A DNA stretch of 50,772 nt from CAYXRK01 sp964467615 (GTDB lineage: Bacteria > Hydrogenedentota > Hydrogenedentia > Hydrogenedentales > GCA-2746185). The stretch is taken from the NCBI GenBank assembly GCA_964467615.1, contig CAYXRK010000010.1, forward strand, positions 1 to 50,772, written 5' to 3'. Made by a program: the position numbers and the translations under genes. Shown here piece after piece: positions 40,383 to 49,426 of the stretch (position 1 is the first letter of the stretch; every line of letters begins with the position of its first letter). The notes below the pieces were generated by a model. The model saw only the letters and a list, made by a program, of their open reading frames with translations. It was not told the origin of the DNA and ran no database searches.

Positions 40383-42608
40383 TTGACCCTCGCACCCCAT
40401 ACTGAGAATCGGGACGGCCCTCTCTCTCCGTCGTTTCAATTCGCGCGGAGCGCCGAACTGGCGCTGCTCGTTGCCGCGATTGTCGTCGCGCTCGTGCTGA
40501 GACTGCGAAATCTCAACGCCAGCTATTGGGCCGATGAAATCGATACCCACAATCTCGCGGTGGGTTCGTGGCATGAACTGCTCACTACCCACCCGAATCC
40601 CTTCTATTACATTCTTGCCCGATTTGCACTTCTAATCGACGATTCCGAGGTCATGCTCAGAATGCCCGGGCTCATCGCGAGTATCCTCAGCGTTCTCGTC
40701 ATCTACACACTCGCCAAACGCTTGGCGGGAACGACAGCGGGACTTACCGCAGCGTGGCTGCTCGCGACCTCCTTTTCCCAAATCCTAGTAACGCAGGAAG
40801 CCCGCTTCTATGCGCTCATCGTCTTGCTGACGCTCACCACCGTCTACGTATTGGTTGAGTACATCGCGAACCGGCGGATGGCCGGCTGGATCGCGCTACC
40901 CCTTCTCGGCGCACTCGGGATAATGACCCATACCATATTTCTGGCCTTTTACGGTGCAGCGCTCGCCGGGTTCGCGATCTGGGTGTTGGTTTCGCAAAGC
41001 CACCGAGAGTCTCGATCTCGCCTTCGGGCCCTTGCGGGTGTCACCACGTGCGGGCTTCTCGCCGTATCGTCGCTCATCCCCTACGCGGCCCCCTTGTACA
41101 CCCTGCTCCGTGAAGGCGCACCCTATGCCGACGCTTGGTCCAAAAGCTATGGCGAGCGAGCCAAGCCCGACGCATCAAGTCCGGCCCCCGTCGCCACCGC
41201 CCCTCGGCCCCCGAAATATCGAATGACCCTTCCAGAATACCTCGATCTTTATCGCACATTGTACTTCGCCTATGGAAATCGGGCGCTGGAGATCGTGCCG
41301 TGGGCGTTGTTCGTCTTCGGGTTCGCGCATCTTGCGGTGCGGCGCCCGTCCGCCTTCGCAGTTCTGTGTAGCGTCACATTTCTAGTTCCTCTCGTCATCC
41401 AATTCATTGAAGTCGCGCACCGATACAGTCCGCGGTATTTCGTCTTCCAAGGAGCACTGGCCGTCCTCGTGATTGCCGTCGGCGTCGATGCGGTAAGACG
41501 GTTAACGGGTCTCGCCGTAAAGTACTTTGTGTCGGACTCGCCATCGCGTTTTCCCGCAATGGCGCAGGGAATAGTCTTGACGCTCGTGTTGGCGCCGTTG
41601 GCATACGGCACATTCAGCGGTCTCGCCAACCTCCACGACCGTCCAATCGGTGATTGGAAAGGCGCCGCGAGGCGCATGGTCTGCCTATTTCGGCCGAACG
41701 ATAAACTGGTATTCATAGACTCCTTGGCCGATGGATCCAATTCGAACTACCGCGAAGCTGCGCTCTTATACTACCTTCAACGATACAGCGCTTCAGGCAC
41801 AGACTCGCTTTCTGGGCTCGAATATTTTACCGCGACTACGACGGAGGATGTGGTAAGTATTCTGAAACAACACCCCTCGAACACCGTGTGGGTCATCTCA
41901 AGACTCAGCGCCGCACTGCCAGAAACAATGCGAGCACGTCTAGATCTCGCCGTTGGTCCGCTGAGACTTTTTGTCGGGGCCGGCCTCCGTGTGGCAGGCG
42001 AACCGACCGTAAACCTTATCCAGGGTGGCGATTTCGAGACACCGCCCGACGCAACGCCCCCCTGGGACTTTCGCGAGGACGCACAACGCGTCCAGGCACC
42101 GGAAGCGTTAGACGGACAGTACTCGGCGAAATTCGTCGGATCTCCCAAAAGTAACAGCGCCGTGATTTTTTCCGTCTTGCGCGATCCCGAACTGGCAACG
42201 GAGAGCGGGGACACCCTATCGCTGGTCCCGAAAAAGTCGTATACGCTGTCCTTCGATTGGAAATTTCAGGACATCGTCCCTCACTCTGGAAGCCGGCAAA
42301 GTTCGATCCGCGTGGTCGTATCCGGACGCGACAGCGAAACGCAGAAGTATTTCTTCCTCCTATTGGCCGCGATCCATGGCGACATCTTTCGCACAATGGA
42401 TTGGCATCACTGCGCCTACACAATCGCAACAGGGAACGAAATTCCCGAACGCTGCGACAATGTCAGAATCATGCTTAGCATTAGCGACGCCTCCGGGACC
42501 CTCTGGTTGGACAATGTGCAATTCGAACCCAAGGACCACGCCACGCCGTTCGTGAACGGGACGCGGCTGCCCCACGATCAGCGATTGGCCGCCGCCGGAC
42601 TCGACTGA
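40383..42608 (+). CDS. GT39-type membrane glycosyltransferase with C-terminal carbohydrate-binding-like domain
   Basis: The start is TTG 40383, seven bases after AGGAGA; no ATG is available. The 741-residue product has a GT39 membrane core: LLVAAIVVALVLRLRNLNAS, the acidic motif SYWADEID in the first loop, and SFSQILVTQEARFYALIVLL. It has about ten helices up to residue 430, then a soluble region. From about 543 (NLIQGGDFETPPDATPPWDF) to near 730 (LWLDNVQFEPKD) the pattern is that of a CBM4/9-like jelly-roll fold. This is unusual on a membrane glycosyltransferase. The extension should lie on the periplasmic side and may bind the growing glycan or the acceptor. Confidence 0.82.
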   Translation: MTLAPHTENRDGPLSPSFQFARSAELALLVAAIVVALVLRLRNLNASYWADEIDTHNLAVGSWHELLTTHPNPFYYILARFALLIDDSEVMLRMPGLIASILSVLVIYTLAKRLAGTTAGLTAAWLLATSFSQILVTQEARFYALIVLLTLTTVYVLVEYIANRRMAGWIALPLLGALGIMTHTIFLAFYGAALAGFAIWVLVSQSHRESRSRLRALAGVTTCGLLAVSSLIPYAAPLYTLLREGAPYADAWSKSYGERAKPDASSPAPVATAPRPPKYRMTLPEYLDLYRTLYFAYGNRALEIVPWALFVFGFAHLAVRRPSAFAVLCSVTFLVPLVIQFIEVAHRYSPRYFVFQGALAVLVIAVGVDAVRRLTGLAVKYFVSDSPSRFPAMAQGIVLTLVLAPLAYGTFSGLANLHDRPIGDWKGAARRMVCLFRPNDKLVFIDSLADGSNSNYREAALLYYLQRYSASGTDSLSGLEYFTATTTEDVVSILKQHPSNTVWVISRLSAALPETMRARLDLAVGPLRLFVGAGLRVAGEPTVNLIQGGDFETPPDATPPWDFREDAQRVQAPEALDGQYSAKFVGSPKSNSAVIFSVLRDPELATESGDTLSLVPKKSYTLSFDWKFQDIVPHSGSRQSSIRVVVSGRDSETQKYFFLLLAAIHGDIFRTMDWHHCAYTIATGNEIPERCDNVRIMLSISDASGTLWLDNVQFEPKDHATPFVNGTRLPHDQRLAAAGLD

Positions 42609-42653
42609 CTGACACCCCGAAAGCGCTGACCCGCGCTGATTCTGTCCCGCGCG

Positions 42654-42989
42654 CTACACCGCCCGCTTCTTGTCGGGTGGGGTCTTCGGCGAGGAATCCT
42701 GGCCTTGGTCCTTCGCCGGCTTCGGAGGCCGGATCGCGCCTGCCTCGACAAGCGCCTCATACGTCGCACGATCAACAACGTCCCCAGACGTCACCAACAC
42801 GGTCGCTCCATTCACGGTCACGCCGAATTGGCGGACCTCCCCCGAGCGTCGCTTGTACGCACTGCCCTTGACCATCATGTCGAAGTCGATGCGGTAGCGC
42901 CGGTCAGCTTGGCCCGGGCCACCCACACCAAGCTCGTCGCCGCCCTTGCGTTTGAACCACACGTCATGCTCTCCTCGGCGAATACCCAC
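42654..42989 (-). CDS. small hypothetical protein
   Basis: I do not recognise this 111-residue protein. It starts MGIRRGEHDVWFKRKGGDEL and has a beta-rich middle (YRIDFDMMVKGSAYKRRSGE; QFGVTVNGATVLVTSGDVVD), and ends with a lysine/proline-rich tail (KDQGQDSSPKTPPDKKRAV). The middle segment suggests a small soluble beta domain. Its start lies eight bases downstream of the lipoprotein stop, so the two genes are cotranscribed. No signal peptide or membrane segment is present. Confidence 0.7.
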   Translation of the reverse strand: MGIRRGEHDVWFKRKGGDELGVGGPGQADRRYRIDFDMMVKGSAYKRRSGEVRQFGVTVNGATVLVTSGDVVDRATYEALVEAGAIRPPKPAKDQGQDSSPKTPPDKKRAV

Positions 42990-42996
42990 GCCGCGA

Positions 42997-43872
42997 CTAT
43001 TCTACATTCCCCTTGTTCGCCCTGATGTTCTCCGCGGCCGCCCTCGCAAACGATTGATACTGTGCGTCCTCGGAAAGTTCTGCGCTCTGCTCCAGGGCCA
43101 CCGCCGCGGCCAGATCGCCCAACCGCCCAAGATTCATCGCAAGCTGGGCCCGCAGGAGGGGATCCGTTTCTTTGTCCAGCAACGCTTCGGTAAACAACAG
43201 CATATCCTCCTCCACCGGGCCGGCCAATAGGACCGTAAGAATCCTTTGTCTATCGGCGGTACTAGAATCCGCCGCGTGATACATTCCCACCACCGAGGAT
43301 CGCGCTCCCGCGTCTCCGTGGTTGGTGGCCAGACCGGCCAAGGCTGCGAGCTTGACCCGCTTGTCCGCGTGGTCCGTCAACGGCCTCAGGGCGTCCGCGA
43401 TACGCTCGTCGTCCCGTATCGATCCGAGCAGTTCCACCGTGCATGATCTACTCGTGTCGTCCTTTGGACTCGCCAACAGGGACAAAAGTTGGCCCGTGTA
43501 CGCCTTCGTAATGTACGGGATCGCCCTCGCCTCAACGTATACCTGACACAGCGGACCGCAATCGGGGGCGTTCAAGAGATCGATCACCGGCGCGAGCGAC
43601 GTTTCACCCACGACCGCCAATTGCCCGATTAGCCGCACCCCCTCGCCACCCGCCAACAATTCTTCTTTCGTAATCGCTTTTGCGAGCATCGTAAGTTGCG
43701 CTACCAACTCCTCGGGCGACGCCACCGTCTGCTCGGGCGAAGGCAAGTCAACCTGGCTCGACTCGATCGGCTTGAACGATTCCGTGTCCTGCGGCGCTTC
43801 GGAAGGAATGCACCCAGCGATCACAATTACAAATGTTAACCCAAGTGCACATAGACTGCGCCGAAATCGCAT
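42997..43872 (-). CDS. lipoprotein with HEAT-like helical repeats
   Basis: The 291-residue product begins at ATG 43870-43872 and carries a lipoprotein signal (LCALGLTFVIVIAGC). After an acidic linker come helical pairs such as GVRLIGQLAVVGETSLAPVI, VKLAALAGLATNHGDAGARS and LLRAQLAMNLGRLGDLAAAV that match HEAT/armadillo-type repeats. Such proteins scaffold other proteins at the membrane. No catalytic motif is seen. The longer frame upstream to 43920 adds residues before the signal. It lies 220 bases downstream of flgK on the same strand, where flgL might be expected. Confidence 0.78.
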   Translation of the reverse strand: MRFRRSLCALGLTFVIVIAGCIPSEAPQDTESFKPIESSQVDLPSPEQTVASPEELVAQLTMLAKAITKEELLAGGEGVRLIGQLAVVGETSLAPVIDLLNAPDCGPLCQVYVEARAIPYITKAYTGQLLSLLASPKDDTSRSCTVELLGSIRDDERIADALRPLTDHADKRVKLAALAGLATNHGDAGARSSVVGMYHAADSSTADRQRILTVLLAGPVEEDMLLFTEALLDKETDPLLRAQLAMNLGRLGDLAAAVALEQSAELSEDAQYQSFARAAAENIRANKGNVE

Positions 43873-44092
43873 CGAAAAACTCCGCAAATGACTGGCCAAG
43901 AGTCCTACTTTAACATACACCGACTAGATTTTCCCGAAACGTGTCGGACGTTGCATGCGGCAGACTACTTGGATTCGCGGCTTCCGGGTCTCGATGCCGT
44001 GCGATGCCGGCTAGGGGCATGGCACGAAAGCGCGCTGCGCAGCAGCGAGTGCTCGCCCCCCGCGCAGAGACAGATGGAGACCCGATTCCCGT

Positions 44093-45784
44093 TTATAGCG
44101 CCATTGTCAACAACGCCTCGAGCATGCGGTCGGTGACGCTGACGACGCGGGCGGAGGCCTCGAATGCGCGCTGAAATTGCAAGAGAAGCGTGACTTCTTC
44201 GTCGATCGAGACCCCGGAGACCTCCTGCCGCCGGCGCTCGAACGTGTTGACGAACGCCTGTTCAACCTCGAGATTTTGCGCGTTTGCTCTCGCATCGATA
44301 CCAATTTTTACGATCGTCGATTCGTAGAAGTCATTAATCGAGGCCGTGTTGTTGTCAAGGAAGACGCCATTGCGGACGTTCGCCATCGCAAGGGCCGCCG
44401 TGTTGTCGCCGGTATCGAGCGGGTCAAGACTGTTCCCCGACGACAGTCGGTTCGGATCGTCGATGATTTCCTGGTTTACTCCTATGCTCCTCGCGTCCTT
44501 GCCGGTGAACAACCCATTCATCCCGAGCGCCGAAAGCACGCCAGACGTATCGTTCGAGAACGTCATGCTGCCGCCCGGGAAGGGTTGGATTTGGAGCACG
44601 TTCCCGTTGACTACCGAACCAAATACGCCCAGCGACGCGGCGACGCTATTGAGCGACGACGAATTTGGATCAACGGCGATGGTACTAGTTCCAAGGAGAT
44701 TGCCAGACGGGCCATAGAAATTCACGTCAAAACTGCCCGCAATCATGCTGAAGGGAAGGCCGGCAGCGGACAAGGGAACGGCGGCGCTGCTCACCAAGTT
44801 CGTACTCTGGGTCGCCCCATTGATGTTCGTTAGGCCGTTCGCCTGCGAATGGACGCGATTGATTTCACGGATGATCGCTCCCGCGATCTGATCGAGCCGG
44901 TCATCGATTTCCACCAAGTCCCCGTCCCGCAACGTGAGAGCGCCGAAAAGCTCGCCGTCCTCGACGCTGAGCGGAACGCCGTTGTCCACGAACCGGACCT
45001 CAACAAGATCTTGGCGTTCCGGATCCGCCGTCGGCACACGGACCGCCTCCAGCGCCCGCGTGCTGTCATCGTCCACCAGGACCTCACCCGAAATAAAAAT
45101 GTCGACGACCCCATTGTCTCGTTCTTTGGTCGTGATGCTGACGATACGCGAAAGATCGTCCAGCAACACGTCCCGGTCGTCCCGCAAATCGCTCGCGGGT
45201 TGACCGCCCACCTCGAGTCGGCGAATCTGCGCGTTTGTCGCCGCGATGCGTTCCGCCAGCGAATTGATCTCCGGCACGAAGTTGATCACCTCGTCGTTCG
45301 CGTTTGTTCGCAGCGTGAACAGCCGGTCCGCCGTCTCGCGAAAAAGGCCCGCAAGCGCCGCCGCTTCATTCAACACACTCTGCCGTACCGGCAACTCTTC
45401 GACGTTGTTCGCGAATTCGCTCAACGAATCGAAAAACTGATTGGTCCTGGAACTCAGCCCGTTCTCGCCCGGCTCGAGAAACACGTCCTCGACCCGCGTA
45501 AAGAACTCGTTGCGGATTTCGGCATCGGCCAATCCCGCTACTTGCCGCCGAAAGAGTCCATCAAGAAACGTGTCGCGTACACGCGCGATCTGATCGATCG
45601 ACACCCCGCGCCCAATTTGGCCGAAGGGGGTCGTGACAGGGAGCCGGCTGACGAGCTCGACCCGCTGCCGAGAGAACCCCTTTTTGTTCACATTTGCGAT
45701 ATTGTGCCCAGCGGTATCGAGCTGGATTTGCGCCACCGCCATTCCCGAACGGGCGATATCGAATGTGCTGAATAAGGTTCCCAT
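44093..45784 (-). CDS. flgK: flagellar hook-associated protein 1
   Basis: FlgK forms the first hook-filament junction. From ATG 45782-45784 it has 563 residues. The N-terminal rod/hook motif is ARSGMAVAQIQLDTAGHNIANVNKKGFSRQ, split here as AVAQIQLDTAGHNIANVNKK followed by GFSRQRVE. The C-terminal part has the matching coiled-coil (SIDEEVTLLLQFQRAFEASA, then RVVSVTDRMLEALLTM). The middle contains FlgK-type blocks such as NRVHSQANGL. No flgL follows and no other flagellar gene is seen in the window. The gene implies a flagellum, with the remaining genes elsewhere. Confidence 0.93.
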   Translation of the reverse strand: MGTLFSTFDIARSGMAVAQIQLDTAGHNIANVNKKGFSRQRVELVSRLPVTTPFGQIGRGVSIDQIARVRDTFLDGLFRRQVAGLADAEIRNEFFTRVEDVFLEPGENGLSSRTNQFFDSLSEFANNVEELPVRQSVLNEAAALAGLFRETADRLFTLRTNANDEVINFVPEINSLAERIAATNAQIRRLEVGGQPASDLRDDRDVLLDDLSRIVSITTKERDNGVVDIFISGEVLVDDDSTRALEAVRVPTADPERQDLVEVRFVDNGVPLSVEDGELFGALTLRDGDLVEIDDRLDQIAGAIIREINRVHSQANGLTNINGATQSTNLVSSAAVPLSAAGLPFSMIAGSFDVNFYGPSGNLLGTSTIAVDPNSSSLNSVAASLGVFGSVVNGNVLQIQPFPGGSMTFSNDTSGVLSALGMNGLFTGKDARSIGVNQEIIDDPNRLSSGNSLDPLDTGDNTAALAMANVRNGVFLDNNTASINDFYESTIVKIGIDARANAQNLEVEQAFVNTFERRRQEVSGVSIDEEVTLLLQFQRAFEASARVVSVTDRMLEALLTMAL

Positions 45785-46128
45785 GAAATTGATACCCGCC
45801 GATACCGCAGGCCCAGCCACCCACCGCGCTCACGCGGATCGGGCGGCTACACGGCACATCGTCCCAGATCGGGAGCAATCATCATTCCGTTTATCGGCCG
45901 TTCGGCACAAACCCTTTAGCCAAAATGGTTTAAGCACAAGTCAAGCCGAATGTATACTCCCCCAACACGGCAAATTATGCCAGCCTATGCGGATCGTTCC
46001 GGAACGCTGAGGTATCATTCAATCTGCGGCACGGGCGCGGGCCTGTTGAGGCGATCGCCTTAACCGCGTGTGGGCAACGTGCCGCCGAAGCCAAGGCCCA
46101 CTATCGCCCGATCCGTAAGTCCGGCGCA
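45785..46128. other. intergenic stretch upstream of flgK
   Basis: This 344-base stretch between flgK and the acyltransferase has no gene. It contains the perfect palindrome AGGCGATCGCCT (46049-46060) and should hold the flgK promoter, but no sigma-28 or sigma-54 type element is clear. Confidence 0.4.
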
Positions 46129-47268
46129 TCATCCGCGCGGCGAGGTTGCACTGCCCGTGGAAGAACGCCCGGCCGTGGCTGACGTCGCAGCGCGTTTTTT
46201 GAGTGAGAAGAGGTACAGCAAATGGATCCGCGCGCACGCGTAGTACAACGCAATAGATCCATAGATACCGGCGGCGACCCCGAGCGCAAGGTGCACAAAC
46301 CCTATCTCGAAGTTCAAGTACCGATGAAGCAGAATGCGGACAGCGGACAGAAAAATTACGTGCGCCAGATAAATTTCAAGCGAGCGGCGGCCCCAATGTT
46401 CGAGAAAGCCCGGCCATTTCTTCCGTTCAAGAACGACCGCCGCACAGATGGCCGCGGAACCGCCAAGCGCGGCGGCCGCGGGTCTGGCCAGTTCGGCCTC
46501 CCGCACTCCAAAATAGGACCAGACCGCAAGCGCAGAGAAGCCCGCCAAAGAAACCGCGGCGAGCCGGGGCGTCGACATGTGTCCTACGCGCGCCTTTAGA
46601 TTGTCTCGCCCGACGTACGCGCCAAGCGCCACGAAGAGCATGTTGTCGCTGGGCAAGTACAGGCCCTGCCAGTGATAAGGCGTCCAACGCGACATGACCT
46701 CCACGTAGCGCTCGGGGAACAAAGGCCCTGCCCACACGGCCAAGCTCAAGTTCGTCATGAGAAACAGGGCCGCCGCGACACCGATCATCGCTGCGGGCCC
46801 GACCCCTAGACGCCGGAGGACTATGTAGTAGATGCTCGTCCAGAGAAGACAATAGAGAAACCAGTAATGCCATGGCCCCCTGAAGATCAGGCGCCAAGTG
46901 CCCGCGAGATTGGATTCAAACGTGGTTTTTTCTTCCGGAACGAGGGCGTGGATGAACGTGAACAGTACGACCCACACGACGTAAGGATAGACGACCGACG
47001 TGAGGCGGTCGATCCAGAAGTCTTTCATGGGCCGGTTGAGAAAACGCGGAAGGAACATACCGGCGATAAAGAAGAAGGTCGGCATCGAAAATGAGTACAC
47101 GATGCCTCGCCACACCTGCCAAATCACTGTACTCTCGATCAGGCCGTTGTTCACTAGCCCGAGCATCGTGTGATTGAAGACCACGCAAAAGATCGCTATC
47201 CCCTTCAGATAGTCGAGCCACGCGAAATGAGCGGCGCCGCCGCGACCCGTCTCTTTTGAACTAACCAT
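46129..47268 (-). CDS. acyltransferase-3 family membrane protein
   Basis: The 379-residue protein has about ten membrane helices and starts with the family pattern WLDYLKGIAIFCVVFNHTML, where His33 is the catalytic histidine of OafA/NodX-type O-acyltransferases. Further family blocks are SFSMPTFFFIAGMFLPRFLN and PWHYWFLYCLLWTSIYYIVL. Such enzymes acylate sugars of lipopolysaccharide, exopolysaccharide or peptidoglycan using acyl-CoA. It ends with an Ala/Ser/Thr-rich cytoplasmic tail. It stands alone between the flgK region and an intergenic transposase remnant. Confidence 0.88.
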   Translation of the reverse strand: MVSSKETGRGGAAHFAWLDYLKGIAIFCVVFNHTMLGLVNNGLIESTVIWQVWRGIVYSFSMPTFFFIAGMFLPRFLNRPMKDFWIDRLTSVVYPYVVWVVLFTFIHALVPEEKTTFESNLAGTWRLIFRGPWHYWFLYCLLWTSIYYIVLRRLGVGPAAMIGVAAALFLMTNLSLAVWAGPLFPERYVEVMSRWTPYHWQGLYLPSDNMLFVALGAYVGRDNLKARVGHMSTPRLAAVSLAGFSALAVWSYFGVREAELARPAAAALGGSAAICAAVVLERKKWPGFLEHWGRRSLEIYLAHVIFLSAVRILLHRYLNFEIGFVHLALGVAAGIYGSIALYYACARIHLLYLFSLKKRAATSATAGRSSTGSATSPRG

Positions 47269-47840
47269 CCGGGTTCCTGTTTCTAAAATTCCCGTCGCCC
47301 CGCGCTACACCGAGCGCGTGTGGGGTAGCCGCCCTCGGCTGCCGAACCGGTACCCGAACCACCTTTTATCGTTTCTGGGTGTTCCCGAAGGGCACGTGGC
47401 AACTGTTCCGAAAAATTTCGTCGCTCGCGCTTCCAGCATCCTGCTCGGTCGCCAGTCCAAGCCTCCCGGCACCTCAACGCCCGCTCCCGGCCACACGAAT
47501 CGAGAAACCCCAACCCCGCTTGCAGCAATCTAATTACACACGATTCCCTCATGCGCGTTCAACGACCGGACCGATCTTTCGGCTGCGCCGCGCAAAGCCT
47601 TCCTCGTGGGCCGTCGCTCGCAGACTGCTTGGCGAAATCATGTTGGAAAATACGCGGCGAACCTCGATAGACTGATCTCTGACCATGTGGGACGCTCCTT
47701 TCTGCGTTTGTGTAAACAGAAGAGAAGCGACCTTTTGGCCCTTTGTCAATACTTCAAACCGACCTTAACCAAACACGAATGGCGCCTGAAAAAATGACAC
47801 GAAATGCGGTCCGGTTTTCGAAAAACACGGCGAAGAGAGC
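47269..47840. other. intergenic stretch with a decayed transposase
   Basis: This 572-base stretch has no intact gene. Its minus strand holds the IS4-like transposase remnant listed separately. The last 90 bases (AT-richer, with TTTTCGAAAA near 47815) probably carry the promoter of the sulfatase-like gene. Confidence 0.5.
47390..47686 (-). pseudogene. possible remnant of an IS4-type transposase
   Basis: ATG 47684-47686 sits seven bases behind AAGGAG and reads about 45 codons, including the segment LRATAHEEGFARRSRKIGPV, which resembles the N-terminus of IS4-family transposases. After a stop near 47550, another frame continues with GLGFLDSCGRERAL, like the next family block. The two frames cannot make one protein, so the element is decayed and cut short. 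The similarity is judged by eye and is only moderate. Confidence 0.4.
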
Positions 47841-49226
47841 ATGAAGAATAGAGTACCCAAGTTACTGGCGGGCGGGGTGCTGGCGGCCGCCATCGTCGCC
47901 GTTGGGATTCTCGCGCGATTGTGGCTGGCGGAGACCTACCCGCCGCTCGAATCTTCCGGCGCCACCGACAAACCCAACATCATCGTTGTCTTGATTGATA
48001 CGCTCCGGGCGGACCATCTCGCACTGTACGGCTACGAAGAAAGGGTGGCGCCCTTTCTGGCCAAGTTGGGGTCGGCGGGAACGGTTTTCGATCACGCGTT
48101 TTCCACGTCATCTTGGACCGCACCGAGCACGGCGAGCGTCTTCACGTCGCTCTATCCACACCGTCACGGCATAATTCACGGCATGGTATTCCACCAAGCA
48201 CTCATGGACAAAATGAAGCGGACAGGCGAGCAGGTTGTACCCATCAATAGCTTCTCCGATTCGCTGACGACACTGCCCTCGGTACTCCATAGCGCCGGGT
48301 ACGCGACGGTGGGCATTGCCACCAACATCAACATCGGCGACGAAATCGGGTACTCGCGCGGATTCGATCGTTTCGTGAATGAGAGGAACATGCCCGTCGA
48401 GGACGTATACGATCGGATCGTGCAATGGAAGAACGACATCTTGAACGCGGCCCCGTACTTCCTGTATCTCCATCTGAACGATGCTCATGAGCCGTATGCG
48501 CGGCGTGATCCCTACTACACACGCGCGGATGGCGAAAACGAAAACAATCGGGCGCTGTATCTCAGCGAGATCGGTTATATTGACGAGTATCTGCCTAAGA
48601 TTTTCGACGCGCTGGGCCTGGATGACAACGACATCGTTGTGCTTGTCAGCGACCACGGCGAGGAATTCCTCGACCACGGCGACATCTTTCACAACAAGAC
48701 GCTGTATGCAGAATTGAACCATTCGGTTTTTCTTGTTCGCGGCCCTGGGATCTCCGTCCAGCGGCGCGCGGAAAATGTGAGCCTAATCGACGTCATGCCC
48801 ACGGTCGTGGAATTCGCCGGTGCTTCCATGCCAGAGGAACGCGACGGTGTCTCGCTCGTGCCACTGTTGACCAACGGCCCTGGAGCGGAGGCGCTCAGCC
48901 GGGAATTGAACGACCGCATCCTGATTGCGCACCGCAGCGGCGACACGCGGGGCCAGCAAAGCAGCGAACGAGAAGTCTGGGCGGCAGCGCATGAGAATTG
49001 GAAGCTTATCCGTAAGGCCGATGGCACCCTCGAGCTCTACGACCACGCGACCGATCCGACTGAGCACAACGACGTGGCTAAGGCGAACCCAACGATCGTC
49101 GAGGAGCTGAGCCTGTCACTGGAACCCTACCGCGACCGCGCCAACTGGGGCGACGCAGGCGTCTCAAACGTCGAAATGAACGAGCAAACAATCGAGACAC
49201 TCAAATCCCTCGGATACGTGGAATAA
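47841..49226 (+). CDS. alkaline-phosphatase-superfamily (sulfatase-like) protein with altered nucleophile site
   Basis: The 461-residue protein has one N-terminal helix (residues 9-29), then the sulfatase fold. It shows PNIIVVLIDTLRADHLALYG (metal Asp53), the helix SSWTAPSTASVFTSLYPHRH, and the second metal block VSDHGEEFLDHG near 269-280. The formylglycine motif C/SxPxR is replaced by Thr93-Ala-Pro95-Ser-Thr97, so cysteine-based sulfatase activity is not expected. A threonine nucleophile as in phosphoethanolamine transferases is an alternative. The end TIETLKSLGYVE is the usual family ending. The protein faces the periplasm, anchored by its N-terminal helix. Confidence 0.85.
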   Translation: MKNRVPKLLAGGVLAAAIVAVGILARLWLAETYPPLESSGATDKPNIIVVLIDTLRADHLALYGYEERVAPFLAKLGSAGTVFDHAFSTSSWTAPSTASVFTSLYPHRHGIIHGMVFHQALMDKMKRTGEQVVPINSFSDSLTTLPSVLHSAGYATVGIATNINIGDEIGYSRGFDRFVNERNMPVEDVYDRIVQWKNDILNAAPYFLYLHLNDAHEPYARRDPYYTRADGENENNRALYLSEIGYIDEYLPKIFDALGLDDNDIVVLVSDHGEEFLDHGDIFHNKTLYAELNHSVFLVRGPGISVQRRAENVSLIDVMPTVVEFAGASMPEERDGVSLVPLLTNGPGAEALSRELNDRILIAHRSGDTRGQQSSEREVWAAAHENWKLIRKADGTLELYDHATDPTEHNDVAKANPTIVEELSLSLEPYRDRANWGDAGVSNVEMNEQTIETLKSLGYVE

Positions 49227-49426
49227 CAAATTCACCGGGGATGGTCGTCCAGGCGAACGAGCAAGTCCCGCGTTTTGTAACATGCCGGCCGCGACGATGG
49301 AAATAACGAACCCGAGTTGGCAGGCGTTGCCGAGTGCGAAATTATACCGTGCGTCTGAAGACTGATCAGCCTATTTCCCTGGACTGAAACTGGTCGGATG
49401 CCGTTATCTTGCACGCAGCAGCGCCA

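Noticed and set aside
45916..45944. Possible promoter for flgK (TTGACT with GGCTAA after 17 bases, minus strand)
   Set aside because: The -10 part is too far from consensus and no flagellar sigma motif is present.
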